From: Sitta carolinensis
Taxonomy: Eukaryota > Chordata > Aves > Passeriformes > Sittidae
Direction of reading: 5' to 3'
NCBI GenBank assembly: GCA_032173965.1
Contig: CM063284.1
Span: forward strand, 136,995,625 to 137,059,624
Length of the DNA stretch: 64,000 bases
The notes under the pieces were generated by a model. The model was not told the DNA's origin. It did not search any database and saw only the letters and a program-made list of their open reading frames with translations. The position numbers and the translations under genes were made by a program. Of the stretch, positions 23,790 to 35,277 are shown piece by piece. Within the stretch, counting starts at the first letter, position 1; the number at the start of each line of letters is the position of its first letter.

Positions 23790-25408
23790 AGGAAGACTCT
23801 TCAATCTTGTGAACCGTATTTTAACAAATTAAATACTGTTGTGAAGTTAATACATTATTCTAATCTCATGAGAAATCTTGACATATTTAAATGTATTTCT
23901 AATTAAAATATATTAATTTTAAATAAAGCAAACACCCCTTATCTAAACCTCTACAAAAGCACAATATACCAAAAAATTAGGAAATATTATATCTATATAT
24001 TGCTACAGATTTATTCTGAATTCCTATGTTTCAACATTTCTACAGGTATTGAGAAAACTTTATTGTTTTTATTTTTGACGGCATTATCAAAAGAAGAAAC
24101 ATTAAAGTTTAAACAGAAGCTGCTACACAGGTTTTAAAAGGACTCTGAATCTCCTCTATTTCCTTGAGAAAGCCTAAACTCTACATTACTGTAGGTCAGT
24201 GATAAAAAAAGAAACAAGATAATTGGTGTTTCCTCTGTTGCAAAGGAAATGGCCACTCCTGTTTTACATCATTTTGCATCAAAGGCTAGCGTGCTTCTGT
24301 AAGATGATTAGCACTGACAAGCAAATCACTAGCGTGAATCAGAAAATACAGATTTTTTTTTAATGCTGCGTTCCCCATAAATGTCTTCATCACTGATGTG
24401 TCATACTCTAATGGCTTCTGGATTATTTCTTCTTATCTTACTGACTTCTGAATGCAAAATAAGAAATCTCAAAAAACTCAATGAGGACAGAAAAAACTGT
24501 GGCTCAACTCTCTTTAGTAGCAATGAAAAGGACACCTTTTGTAAGATTTCAAAACAGGTGTTAGAAAGGTGTAATAAAACATGAATAAGAATCTACAGTA
24601 TAATCTAAACCAGAAAAAACTCACTTCTTAAAAAGCACGTACACAACTCACAAAGAAAACAACGTGAAAATAGAAACATGTAGTTTCCAGAACTGATGTT
24701 ATTGAATTTAGCATATCAGTCTAGTCTTCTTTAAGAAGCCAATCCAACTTCATTGAAACTTCAAAATTAAAGACAATGAAGCGTGTTAAGTGAATGCTAT
24801 CATGCTCAATATACTGAATCCTAGAACATAATTACTTTTCTTGCTGAGAGGACAGATGCAGGCAATGCAACACTTCAGTGTTAAAAGAAACTGTCTTTCA
24901 CTGCCTATATAAAAATGTAATTGCCAGTTTCTTGCTCTACAGTAGATAGAACCCAGTTTTACATCACAGCCTCTCACTTCAAGTTATAAACTAGTGTCAG
25001 TGAAAATAGCATGTACAACATCAAACTGCAGAGACACCATTCATTGTCCCATGCATTCCATGGTACTGGGAAAGTAAAATAATTTAATGTGCATACAAAC
25101 TGACAGCTAGATTCCTATCTAACCTCATTGCAAAACATTTATTGTGTTTGTATGAATGTAAATAATATCATAGAGTATTATAATAAAGAAATGTTATATC
25201 TGACATTTTAGCAATATAGATTTTTATTCAATTACTGTTGAGTAGCCTATGATAGTGGCTTCTAGATATATTAGCAAAAGGTATTTCAAAATTTGTTGAA
25301 CTATCTAAATTCAAAGTTATTTGAGTACCTAGTTGAAATCACAAAAATAATGTATCAACAAGTTAACAAGTTTAAAAAATTACAGGAAAATAATATGTGA
25401 TAGTACTC
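23790..25408. other. AT-rich intergenic DNA, no gene seen
   Basis: No supported gene. A 67-codon frame at 24381-24584 (plus) has a hydrophobic N-terminal segment (MASGLFLLILLTSEC at residues 11-25) and four cysteines after it (counting the one at the segment end), which superficially resembles a small secreted protein, but the sequence context offers no support. Confidence 0.5.
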
Positions 25409-25411
25409 ATC

Positions 25412-25470
25412 TTTTTTTTTTCTTTTTTTTTTTTTTTTTTGTTTGTTGCTGTTGTTGTTGTTGTTGTTGT
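25412..25470. repeat. Poly-T tract followed by GTT microsatellite
   Basis: A T-tract broken by one C covers 25412-25440 and is followed by GTT repeats to 25470. Read on the minus strand this is an AAC array running into poly-A, as often seen at the 3' end of retrocopies. Confidence 0.9.
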
Positions 25471-25559
25471 AAGCATTTATTACTGAAAGAAACAGAATAA
25501 GTAATAATTTATACAAAGATTTTACAAAGTCACAAATTCCAGGGAATGATATGTAATGT

Positions 25560-25868
25560 ACATATTAAAAAACTGTATCACACTCAGTGAGGAGGCTGGG
25601 GGTGCACAATGAGCTGGGAGGAGACACAGCTGACCAAAGGGATGATCCAGACCATATGGTGTTGTGCTTAGCACATAAAACTGGAAGAAGGAGAGAGGAG
25701 ACATTCAGGATGATAGTGTTTGTCTTCTCAAGTCATCATTCTGTGTGATGGAGCCCTGCTTTCCTGGGGGTGGCTGAACACCTACTTGCCAATGGGAAGA
25801 GGTGAATTAATTCCTTGGTTTGCATGGGTTGTATGCTTGGATTTTCCTTTACCTATTAGCTGTCTTTA
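25560..25868 (-). mobile_element. LTR fragment, TGTCATGGTTTAA family, minus strand
   Basis: The reverse complement matches the LTR at 12959-13552 over its middle portion: both share 'aattaattcacctcttccca', then 'gcagggctccatca' and 'gaagacaaacac' blocks in the same order. The first ~120 bp of the LTR (its U3 start) and its 3' end are missing. Its left part in the LTR sense abuts, at about 25870, another LTR start in the opposite orientation. Confidence 0.75.
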
Positions 25869-26024
25869 AGATATGGTTTAAACCCATCCAGTGACTAAAC
25901 CACTTTCCCCTCACATCTCTGGTGAGACAGAGAGGAGAATCAGAAAAAGGTAAAAACTCTGAACATTAAGAACAGTTTAAGAAGAAGAGAAAGAAGAGGC
26001 AGGATAATAATAATATTTGCAATG

Positions 26025-26026
<2 letters not shown>

Positions 26027-26065
<39 letters not shown>
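26027..26065. repeat. Poly-A run, 39 bp
   Basis: Uninterrupted run of 39 A followed directly by GA repeats, inside the plus-strand LTR-like element. Confidence 0.92.
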
Positions 26066-26068
<3 letters not shown>

Positions 26069-26231
26069 AGAGAGGGAACAAAACACAGGAAAAATAAGTG
26101 ATCACATACAATTGCTTTCATATGCTGAAGTCAATAATGTGGATCCTATTTGAAATTAAATGTGAGTTGGAGAGATAAAAAGAAATAGAAAAGAGAGGGG
26201 TCAAGAAAAGGAGAGACAGAATGAGGGGAGA

Positions 26232-26232
26232 A

Positions 26233-26265
<33 letters not shown>

Positions 26266-26280
26266 AGAGAGAGAGAGAGC
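26232..26280. repeat. GA microsatellite
   Basis: Alternating GA for about 50 bp with one C interruption and one AA interruption. Open frames across it on the minus strand (71 and 105 codons) are repeat by-products rich in Ser and Leu. Confidence 0.92.
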
Positions 26281-26744
26281 AGAAGATAGCCAGCACCCAT
26301 GGATCCAATGGTATCCCTTTGGTCTTCTTTCACCCTGGGCTTCTAGGTGGTGAGGGTCCCAGAGTTCTTCTTCTGGGGGAACCACTTTTATATAGCCCAA
26401 GTTCCAGGAATCCATAGAGGCTGTTCCCAGGTTGTTCCAGGTATCTGTAGTGGCTGTTCCCATAACTTGGGGTGAGCTTTGTTTGACTGGCGATACATGT
26501 ATAAGCAGTCACCTCCTTTCTCACAGTTTGCCACAGTGGGATTTTTTGTCTGGATTCATTAACTATGATGTGCTAACCAGATCTGCCTCACCAGGTTTGA
26601 AATTAGTACCTTTCTGTTGTGAATTTCTCCTGTCTGTGTTTATCTTAAGTTTCTGCTGTGGTGGTTTATCTTGTGGCAATTTCCTTCTGTGCCTTGAAAG
26701 TGTTCTGAGAGAGGCAACAGTATTCTTTAAGTAGTTACAGCATT

Positions 26745-27930
26745 AAAAAGTTCCAAATATCATGTTGTCATGTAAAAAAAAAAATCAGTTACCATTGAGA
26801 AAGGACAGAGAGGATGATTGTGAGTCACAGGAAATGGATTAACATCTTGGACAATTAGATAATTTATTAAAATACAGTCGGAGCTATGAAATTGGTGGAG
26901 CTCCCAAAGTTCTGAATTATAGTCTCATATGCAGAATATCAATCAATTCTATATAGTCACTGTATTTAAAATTTAAAAGCTATTTAAGATTTTTCAGATA
27001 TTTGCTCTTTGAGTATGTTTACAAGTGGGTAACACCCTGAACTCTTTGAAACAAATCTAGCTTAGAATGTAAATTTCACATTTCAGTAGACTAAAAATAT
27101 ATAATTTGTTTTGTGTCTGAATTCCTTCATATTCTGTTCAGTCTTGTTTGCTTTCTTGGAAGAAATAAAATTATGTTAAAACTAATACACATTTTTCCAG
27201 CAATTAATTTTATGCTCATGATTTATTCTGAGCTGAGTCCAGACTACTGACTCCAGGCAAGGAGAAATAAATGTGTATAGTGTGAGAGTGATTATGAAAT
27301 AAGGATTTATTCATATCCTTGATCGTATAGCAGCACCATAAAATTCTGCGAATACATAAAATACAATCCCATTAATTATCCAAATAGTGAAAAAAAAATA
27401 CCTGGGAATATTTTAGGTTTGATGGATTGGGCATTTTATATGGATACAATCCTGCTAAATAGATTTCTAATAGAGCAGAGTTCTTTTCAGCATTTGTGTT
27501 TAAGGGGAAGAGGTGAACATAGAGAAAATCACAGATTGTAAATATTGCTGAGGCACATCCATCCTGTAGGGTCCCTGACCAGAGCTTACCTGGTTTGTCA
27601 ACTGTTGTGAAATATATGTTATACAAGACTCTTGTGACACAATGGAGGCTCATGTTCACATCTTCACCTAGTGAAATTGCCTGTAAAATTTCGGTTTTCC
27701 TACAGAAGTTGTCAGTGAAAGTTATTATTATTATATGGGCAGTCACTTTTGCAGGCCTTTTTCATCCTTAAAATATCAAAAGGCATTCAGCATAATTTTC
27801 CTGAAATTATATGATTTGAATGTTATTCAGGATGATCTGTAAAGGACACTCAAGTGACACAGCTTTGATTGCTAAGGATTATGAAGGATTTTTTCTGATG
27901 TGGAAGGAAACAAGACAAAGGTGGCATGGC
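26745..27930. other. AT-rich intergenic DNA, no gene seen
   Basis: No supported gene. The 124-codon frame at 27372-27746 (minus) is the longest open frame here; it shows no domain, no motif and no splice-site context I would trust. Confidence 0.5.
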
Positions 27931-27934
27931 TCAT

Positions 27935-28278
27935 TAATGTATGCTTAGCAGCCCTGAAAATTTCTGTTTGCCACTCACGAGTCCAGGAGAAGATAAATTA
28001 TATTTATCACTAAAAGGAGACGTTGATGTCTCTGATCACTACCCAGATGGGTGGATACTGTGGATGAGAAACTGGGAAAGAACTGGCAATCCAGAAAGCC
28101 AACCATATCCTGGTCTGTATCAAAAGCAGTGAGGCCAGCAGGTCAATGGAGGTCATGCTCCTGCTCACTCCTCTCTCTTTAAATCCCTGCAGGGGTGCTG
28201 GGTCCAGAAGGGGGGTTTATGAGAAAGGTCCTTTCCAATCCAAACTCTGGTATGATACCATGACTCTTTGATTCTGTG
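27935..28278 (+). mobile_element. CR1 LINE fragment with internal deletion
   Basis: The plus strand shows CR1 ORF2 text around 'agccaaccatatcctggtct' and 'aaaagcagtgaggccagcag', the region just after the RT, and then jumps to the CR1 tail 'ggtcctttccaatccaaact' followed by 'ctctttgattctgtg'. The ORF2 C-terminal segment that should separate these (several hundred bp) is absent, so the copy has lost its middle. The 5' limit is vague. Confidence 0.8.
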
Positions 28279-28279
28279 T

Positions 28280-29000
28280 TCCTGAGTGAACTAAACAATA
28301 TATGTATTTAAATGATGTGATCATTAATAATGAGAAGGGGGTTCTTGGGGCTGTAATAGCTATCTATACTGCATTATTCATGTAAACACCAGTTCAGTGT
28401 TAAGTGTTATTTAATAAAGCACATAAAAAGTTATTTGAAAAAAACAGGATATAAAATTATTATAAACCCACAATTTCCCTCCCAATGAATACATTCTGTA
28501 GCCTTGTTGAAAGTAACTGAAAGGATAACAAAGAACTGACAGAATGGCCTCAGATTTTCTGATGTGCATTTCAACTGCTTTATTGTCCTATGAAATGTGA
28601 TAGTTTTTTAGAAACCACCTATAGGACAGGTGACAGTGTTTAGCAAACATATGAAAATATAACACAAACCTGGGAATCTATTACTTTTTACCTGCTCAAT
28701 TTCTTTTTTTGAGCACCTTCAGCTTAATAACAAACAAGTTATCAACAGAAAAATAGTACAGAGGAAAATGTCGGCAAGGAGCTTAAGAGGCCAAGGTCCT
28801 GGAAAGCTACAGAATAAAAATACAAGTAAATAAATTACTTCATAAGCTTCAAGGGAGATATTACTTGTTAACTAGATATTCACTGAGACAAAGTTATACT
28901 ACAGCTATGTCTTTTGGGGAACCCTGGATGAATCACTGGAAACTGATAAGGCCATTCTAATATGCTTTATCTGTCAAGATATTTATGATCAATCGGATCT
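28280..29000. other. AT-rich intergenic DNA, nothing recognised
   Basis: About 700 bp with no gene or repeat family that I could support. Confidence 0.5.
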
Positions 29001-29005
29001 ACAGT

Positions 29006-29710
29006 CTAGATTTCAGAGTATGATTTCAGGGTAAAGACACTGTAATTTAACAGATATAAATGTTCCATACTAGATGATGACTGGGAAGGGTTGTTATGTC
29101 CTTCTACTTTCCATGTTGTGTAGAGAGAAAGAGATGCTGAAGATAAGAATAGGAATACTAAAATTACTGTCAGAAAAAAAACAATGGAGTAATGATTGTA
29201 CAGAGGGCTTAGTCTTTGAGTTATAATACTGCTACAGAATAAAAGAGCAACAAACTCCAGAGACCCACTGGCATCCACTAATTCATCTTGTAAAAGGGCA
29301 CTGGGGTTAAACCATCTAGAAGCTGTCTCTTCAATTACTTTAAAAGGCTTAAAAGAACGATGATCTTTTTGTAAGGCCTTGTTACACCAGATAGTCCCTG
29401 CAGGTAAAAAAAGATAATCAGACTGACAAAATTCAGTGAATGGACAGTTAGTCCATTTTACTGCACAAGCCAACAGCCTGGAGACAAGGGAGGAATGTCA
29501 AGTCCCAGTTTATTATTGCTTCACTGGGCTTGTTAACTGTTGCTTTTTCCAGTTGCGTAACATGGATATTTTCGATGTCACTTGAATCTATTCCTGCATG
29601 ATCAGCTCCGCTTAAATGTTTGTTTTAAGCAGTGGAGCAAATTGTAATCACAGTTACCACAGTGTAAACCAAGAGTAACTCCAGTTCAGGCACTGGAGTG
29701 TCATATTATG
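29006..29710 (-). pseudogene. Decayed coding-like tract, unknown family
   Basis: On the minus strand a frame is open from 29497 to 29006 (about 163 codons, no ATG at its left end; the first codons used elsewhere start at TTG). It holds cysteines in a spread pattern (CPFTEFC near its start, then IWC), a hydrophobic segment of about 22 residues around IVFFLTVILVFLFL, and a polar tail, so it reads like a single-pass membrane protein end. Just upstream on the same strand, to about 29710, a second frame overlaps it and is also coding-like in composition, interrupted by at least one stop; continuity would need a frameshift near 29450-29500. A pyrimidine tract ending in CAG at about 29480 could instead be a splice acceptor. 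Possible identities are an old retroviral envelope remnant or a decayed host gene; I recognise neither. It is treated as broken and non-functional. Confidence 0.35.
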
Positions 29711-29714
29711 AAGC

Positions 29715-30655
29715 TAAACTCAGTTCAAAAGAAACTCACTGAATAAATGCTGTGAACTTGCTAGAGTCTTTTCTGGCATAGGGGTACATATCAAATTATC
29801 CCTTATATAGCTGTTCAAGATCTCTGCAACATGTGTGTTGGTTCTTTCTTCTGTAAACAACAAAGCTATTCTTTTCTGTGTTCCTGACTCATCCAGTCAT
29901 TTTCCTACTCCCAGAGTTTCTACTATGTCTGTATGCCTTTTAAGGAATAGAAATGACAAAAAAATTCTCTAAAAATATCCCCAAGAATTTTAATGCCAGG
30001 ATGAGAAATGCATGGGTTGTTGAAACCTTTTTTTATGGGCAAAGAAAAAGATAACTTTTTGTACATTTAAGAAATGTTGTTGTTACAACTGAAATCTAGT
30101 AATTGTTGGCTAGACAATTATTACAAAATAAGAAAAAATACTAATACACTTAAAATTGTTAAATACACATTTCTCAGCTATTACTACTTTTCCTGGTGTT
30201 GTGTTTATCCTCCCCCTGCTCTTATGACCTAAGTTTTTTCTGGTGTTGGCGTATGTGATGGAGAGTTATTGGGAATTTTTAATATCTGAAGTACTCAGGC
30301 TGATAGTTTCTTCCACACAGTTTTTCCTCTACACTCCCCAAGGAGTCACTTTCATGTTTTGTAGAATGATCTTTCTTCAGTGGCTTGCATCTCCAGACTA
30401 CCTCCAAATTGACTATACGTGCTGATATGTTAGTACATGTTAGCTGTTTTCTTTGTTACCCTCAGAAGAGGTTTTCTATAACAGCTCATGGATAAGTTGT
30501 TTATAGCCAAGGGGTGTCTAGTGAAAAGCCTATGTCCCATGCCTGTACTCCTCTATGCTGTATCCCATTTCCATACTTTTCAAAGACTCTGCTTTCCTAC
30601 CAGGCCTGAATTACTCTACCTTCATCACTTCTACAGTGGAATGAATAACATCAGA
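29715..30655. other. Intergenic DNA, nothing recognised
   Basis: AT-rich sequence without a supported gene. A 60-codon frame at 30243-30425 (plus) has no recognisable feature. Confidence 0.5.
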
Positions 30656-30664
30656 AGATAAAGG

Positions 30665-31155
30665 AAGAGCAACTGGTGTCATCTGTCTTGATAATGGTGG
30701 TCCATGACATTCTTATACCTACAACGGAGAGATGTATATCTGAAGAACCAACTGTTTGGAGGAGAAGGAATTGGCTGTATGAATGCACCCAAAGTTACAG
30801 TCAGTGGCTCAATGCCGAAATAGAAAATGAGTTGTGTTCCTTAAGTGTCCGTACTAGGAGCAGTTCTATTTAATGCCTTAGTTCATTACATTGACGATGG
30901 GATTGAGTGCGTGGTCAGCAAGTTAGCAGATGACACCAAGCTGAGTGGTTCAGTCAATATTCTTGAACAAATGGATGGCATCTAGCTAGACCTAAACAAG
31001 CCTGAGGAGCGGGAAATGTGGACCTCATGAAGTTCAACAAGGCCAAGTGCAAGATAAAACACTTGGGTCAGGGAAATCAACCTCCAGTATCAACAAAGAC
31101 TGGGAAAAGAATATTTTGAGAGCAGAAGGAGGACTTTGGAGGTGCTGGTGAATTC
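30665..31155 (+). mobile_element. CR1 LINE fragment, reverse-transcriptase palm
   Basis: The plus strand encodes, in broken frames, the CR1 RT region from just before the catalytic box to just after it. Recognisable pieces are YIDDGIEC..., KLADDTKLSGS and MKFNKAKCK. The catalytic position reads LADD, keeping both Asp residues, although flanking stops make the copy dead. It has neither the ORF2 C-terminus nor the 3' tail, so both ends are lost. Confidence 0.88.
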
Positions 31156-31159
31156 ACTT

Positions 31160-33055
31160 AGAGCAAGTCTGGGCAACCCTAGTCCTTATTCTTACAATCT
31201 TGGGATATAGTTCACAGACAGTTCTATATGATTAGGCTATAGACTAATACACAGAACTTGCAGTTACTCCTGTGGCTTATATTTTTACATCAGCACCTGA
31301 TATATGATGTAATTTGATGTGTCTATATCACCTTACAAAACAAGCTACTAATTTTTTTTCTTACTATTTGCTTTTTATTAAAGATTACCTTTTTATATTT
31401 GCTTTTAACTTGGAAGAGTATAGTCTCACTACTTCTCAGACAGAGAAATAGAGAACCCATATGCTATTACCCACATTCACTCTCACATAAAGTACACAAA
31501 AGCATCACACACAAGAAAGATAAGGTTATTTGCCTCAGCCCAAAACAGAGGAAAAGAGCTGCAAATGGCATACTGAAAACAGCTTCTAAAATGTCTGTAG
31601 GTATGAAAATTCTTTATAGTGGGCTAAGATATGACATCTGTTTTTCTGCTGTGCCCTGTTCTAATTGATGCCATTTCTCCTACTGTCCTTTTTGCTGACT
31701 GCCTACCACATTATGAGGAAATATCAGGTGACACAAAGTAGGGTTAAAAAGACAATGGAAATCAACTAACTCTTTAGCTTCTTAAATTTTTCATAGTATA
31801 AATTACAGATTCACTCTTTTAGTCATGAAAAAAGTTTCATCAACTCATGTTATGAAATATGAATATTCATAAGAAATATCAATCAGTATTATTAATACTC
31901 TTGATCATATAATTACATATGTGTGCTGGTTTATTAAACAACTTTGCAAGTATGATATTAAGTAATTGCAACTAAATCTTTCTGCCTCATGGAGAAAGGA
32001 ATGAATTATTAACCTGATATTTTCAATAGTTTGATAGTGGATAAGTTCCCCTGGATCTTTTGCATATGCAATGCAATCCTGATGATTTTAATTTTTTCCA
32101 ACACCCTTCTCTAAACAATGTCTTGTAAAGATGGTGTTTAAAAGTAAAAAAAAAAAATTAAGCTGAAATTGTAAAAACATGATTTTGCTAGAAGCCAATG
32201 TCCTTATTTGACTTTAAAACCATGAGGTAGCTACCTAAACTATGTAGAAGGAAGAGTTAAACACATCAGTATCCTAGTCATGTAATCCTATGTTTATATT
32301 TCAGTCCTTCTCCTAATTGCAAACACCTGCACCAAATTTTGAAATAATTACTAACTCACTTTTTTTTTTTTTTCAAGGTACTGCAAGATGGATTTTACAG
32401 AGCAGTTAGACCCTCAGTATTTTGCTTGCTCCTGCCTGTGCAGGAACTCTGAACCAGTTTTAATATCTCCTCATGGATTCTTTACTCAGTGTAATGTTTA
32501 AAGCACTTTTCTATCATCTCATTAACATGGAAGCTGTTACATTTCCATGTCATAATTAAAGACAAAGAGGCAGAGAATATCTGGTGTTCCAGTAGGCTGT
32601 CCAGAGAGTCACAGGAGTAGGAGGCAGAGACTTTATCTTGCTTCAGGTAGTCTTACATCATTTTTACAATGACCTTTTAGTGTTAAAATATATGAGAATA
32701 CTTTAATGGACAGAAATAGAATTTAAACAAGGGAAAGAATCTGTGATGTGCTTCAGGTAATGCTAGAAAAAATGGGATTTTTCTTGCCTAGATTTGAAAC
32801 TGAAGCAATTGCATCCTCTGTAAGTAGACTGTAAAATTTTAGAACATTCACATTTTTTGCAGCATCCAGTACCACCAACATTCTCCATGGGTTGGGCAGA
32901 GGACCACCTCAGTTGCTGATGCCAATACACCCTATATAATATTAAAGCGTGACGTTGCATAAAAGTGCCAATAAAGAGAATTTCATTTCCAACTAAGTTT
33001 AAATAAATAACACTTTACATGATATTACATTCTACATGCTTTGGTTTATACCTGT
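31160..33055. other. AT-rich intergenic DNA, no gene seen
   Basis: About 1.9 kb without a supported gene. A T-run lies at about 32361-32373. Open frames at 31399-31668 (plus) and 32763-32960 (minus) show no domain features. Confidence 0.5.
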
Positions 33056-33059
33056 GATC

Positions 33060-33293
33060 GATGACTCAGTGTCCAAGTAGAGACCAAAGATGGCTGATGT
33101 TTCTCAGGGGTTGGCATTGGGTCTGGATCTGCTTCCCACCTTTGTCAGCAATAGGGACAGTGGACTTGAGTGCACCCTCAGCATATCTGATGATGGCATG
33201 AAGACACTGTGGTGTATCAACATGCTGAAGTGAAGGGATGCCTTCCAGAGGGATCTGGACAGGCTTGAGAAGTGGGCCTGTGTGAGGATTATG
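33060..33293 (+). mobile_element. CR1 LINE fragment, reverse-transcriptase palm, plus strand
   Basis: The plus strand carries CR1 RT text: a degraded QG(S)-LGLDLLPTF stretch, then SGLECTLSISDDGMK with the two catalytic Asp kept, and RDLDRLEKWA. It ends abruptly at about 33293, exactly where the 3' tail of a minus-strand CR1 begins. Confidence 0.82.
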
Positions 33294-33862
33294 AATCATA
33301 GAGTCATAGCATGTTAAGTGTTGGAAGGGACATTAAAGATCATCTTGTCCCAATCCCTCTGCCCTGGGTGGGGACACCACTCACTAGATCAGGTTGCTCA
33401 GAGCCTTCTTCAGCCTGGCTTTGAACACTGTCAGGGTTGGGATATCCACAGCTTCCCTGGGCAACCTGTTCTGGAGTCTCACCACTCTCACAGTAAAGAT
33501 TTTCTTCCTAATATCTGATTTAAACCTATCATTTTGCAGTTTACAACCATTAACCCTTGTCTTGTCACTACATGCACCCATAAAAAGTTCTTCTCCAGTT
33601 TTCTTTTAGGGCTTTATGCAATGATAAGTTCTTCCTCAAACCTTCTCTTCTCCAGGCTGAATAATCCAATTTTTCTAAATTCTTCTTCATAGGAGAGGTG
33701 TTCCACCCCTCTGACCATCTTTGTTATTTTGGTCAGGACCTGCTCAAACAGGTCCATGCCTTTCTTATGCTGGTGGCCCCAGAACTCTGTGCATTACTCC
33801 AGGTGAGGTTTCACAAGAGCAGTGCAGGGGGGAAAAATCACCTCCCTTGACCTGCTAGTCAC
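33294..33862 (-). mobile_element. CR1 LINE 3' part, minus strand
   Basis: The plus-strand text 'aatcatagagtcatagcatg' followed by 'ttggaagggacattaaagat' is the reverse complement of the CR1 3' tail. Minus-strand frames give CR1 ORF2 C-terminal peptides such as KTRVNGCKLQNDRFKSDIRK and, at the far end, SRSREVIFPPCTALVKPHLE. The copy is 5'-truncated at about 33862. With the preceding plus-strand piece it forms a convergent pair. Confidence 0.9.
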
Positions 33863-33869
33863 CGTTCTT

Positions 33870-35275
33870 GTTGTAACAAATATCAGCCAATGAGGTATGA
33901 ATAAAGATTCCAGCTTTTCAGGTGGAAATAGCCCTGAACAGGCTTCTCCCATATCCTGAGACATCTGCAAATTCCGGTCCAAAATTAACATTAGTAAATT
34001 TTGCAGGGATTAATTTTGCAGTTTAATATATGAAAAAAAAAAAAAAAACTAAATTAAAAGTTAAATGCTCTGCTTTCAGGGATCCTTTATTTGCTCAATT
34101 CATATTTTTAAATATTTTCAAATGCTTAAGATGAAAACGTGCAAAATTTTACCTACTGTTCACTACCTTTTTAGGAATTTCACCACTGTGTTCCATCCAA
34201 GTACTGCTGAAGTACTTATACAGAATTTAGGAATACCCTGTAGTCTACAAAAAAGCCATGTTCAAATCAATGTCATGGAAGATCTAAAGCAGCATTTAAA
34301 AATTAGATGCTGTCTCAGTGATTTCAACAATGAGGCTAATCCTAGTAGGCCTGCTCAGGCATAAAAGTAATTAGAAGGGAAAGAAAATAGAAATGAATAG
34401 TCAAGGCAATGTTCATTAGCTCCGTCACTAACTATTCTGATGGATTTAAAACAGAGATCTGAAACAAAAACCTTTGATAAATGGTTATTTCCATGTTCAA
34501 AGTTGTTGGATGCATAGATTTGACTTTCTGACACTGGACAAACACTAAAGCATGAACCACTATAATGTGAATAGAGGAGCAGGCCTAAATTTAAAGGCAG
34601 ATATGACAAATTTATCATAGACTGAAATTGCCACATTATAAATAAATAAAGCTGTAGGACGTACTATCATTGCCTGACTGTGGATCAAATTGTAACAAAA
34701 TAAAAATAAATATCTCTAGTAGAGAAAAGTAGTATATATTCCTCAGTCAACATTAATGGTTAGGCATAGATAAACAGCTGTAGCAGTAAAGTGGAACTGA
34801 AACAGTAGAATTAAATCTCAGGAATGGCAGGAAATTTCATGAGAACTTGAGGCTAAGGTGCATAAAAATTAGATATTCAATGAGATTTATGTTATCACAA
34901 CTTCAAAGTAATTTAAGAACATAAATTCCCATTGATTTAAACAGGACCTAAGAGTATAAATACCTAGATTCCCATTGATTTAAACAGGACCTAAGAGTAT
35001 AAATACCTTTAGAAAATGGATAATAGGCATATATATTTATTTTTTGATTACCTAAGAGTTTAAAGATCCTTAGAAAATATTTCTTGAAAGACAAATTGTG
35101 TTTTCACAAATTTAATTTTTAAATCTAAAAATTTTTATGACTCAGAAATATTTGCACCATTTCAGCTTTATGAATCAGCTGAGTTCATCACATAATTTCT
35201 CTTTCTTAAAAAACATTTAGAGTGCGACCCAATAAAAGAGGTTGTAAGATATTTTTGTTTTTCATTTTGTTTTTT
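33870..35275. other. AT-rich intergenic DNA, no gene seen
   Basis: No supported gene. A 17-A run lies near 34032-34048. Open frames at 34065-34364 (plus) and 34355-34636 (minus) have no recognisable domains. Confidence 0.5.
34925..35010. repeat. 43-bp perfect-looking tandem duplication
   Basis: Two adjacent copies of a 43-bp unit that starts ATTCCCATTGATTTAAACAG lie at 34925-34967 and 34968-35010. They appear identical except at the last two or three bases, which suggests a young duplication or an assembly artefact. Confidence 0.92.
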
Positions 35276-35276
35276 G

Positions 35277-35277
<1 letters not shown>

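Larger units (their letters stand above)
25870..26740 (+). mobile_element. LTR-like element, plus strand, with expanded simple repeats
   Basis: The text 'gatatggtttaaacccatcc' at 25870 resembles the TGTCATGGTTTAA LTR start in plus orientation, and 'agaaaaaggtaaaaactctg' and 'aataataataatatttgc' downstream fit the same LTR's U3. It is then interrupted by a 39-A run and GA repeats, followed by 'agccagcacccatggatcca' and further LTR-looking sequence to about 26740. The 3' boundary is uncertain and no target duplication was found. It is possible that 26285-26740 belongs to a different LTR family. Confidence 0.5.

Noticed and set aside
24381..24584. Small secreted-protein-like frame with hydrophobic N-terminus and cysteines
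   Set aside because: 67 codons only, no promoter or splice evidence, no family; could be chance. Kept as a remark in the region entry.
26118..26463. 71- and 105-codon minus frames rich in Ser and Leu
   Set aside because: By-products of the GA microsatellite.
27372..27746. 124-codon minus frame as a host gene
   Set aside because: No recognisable domain, signal or splice context, and flanked by plain AT-rich DNA; chance openness is the simplest explanation.
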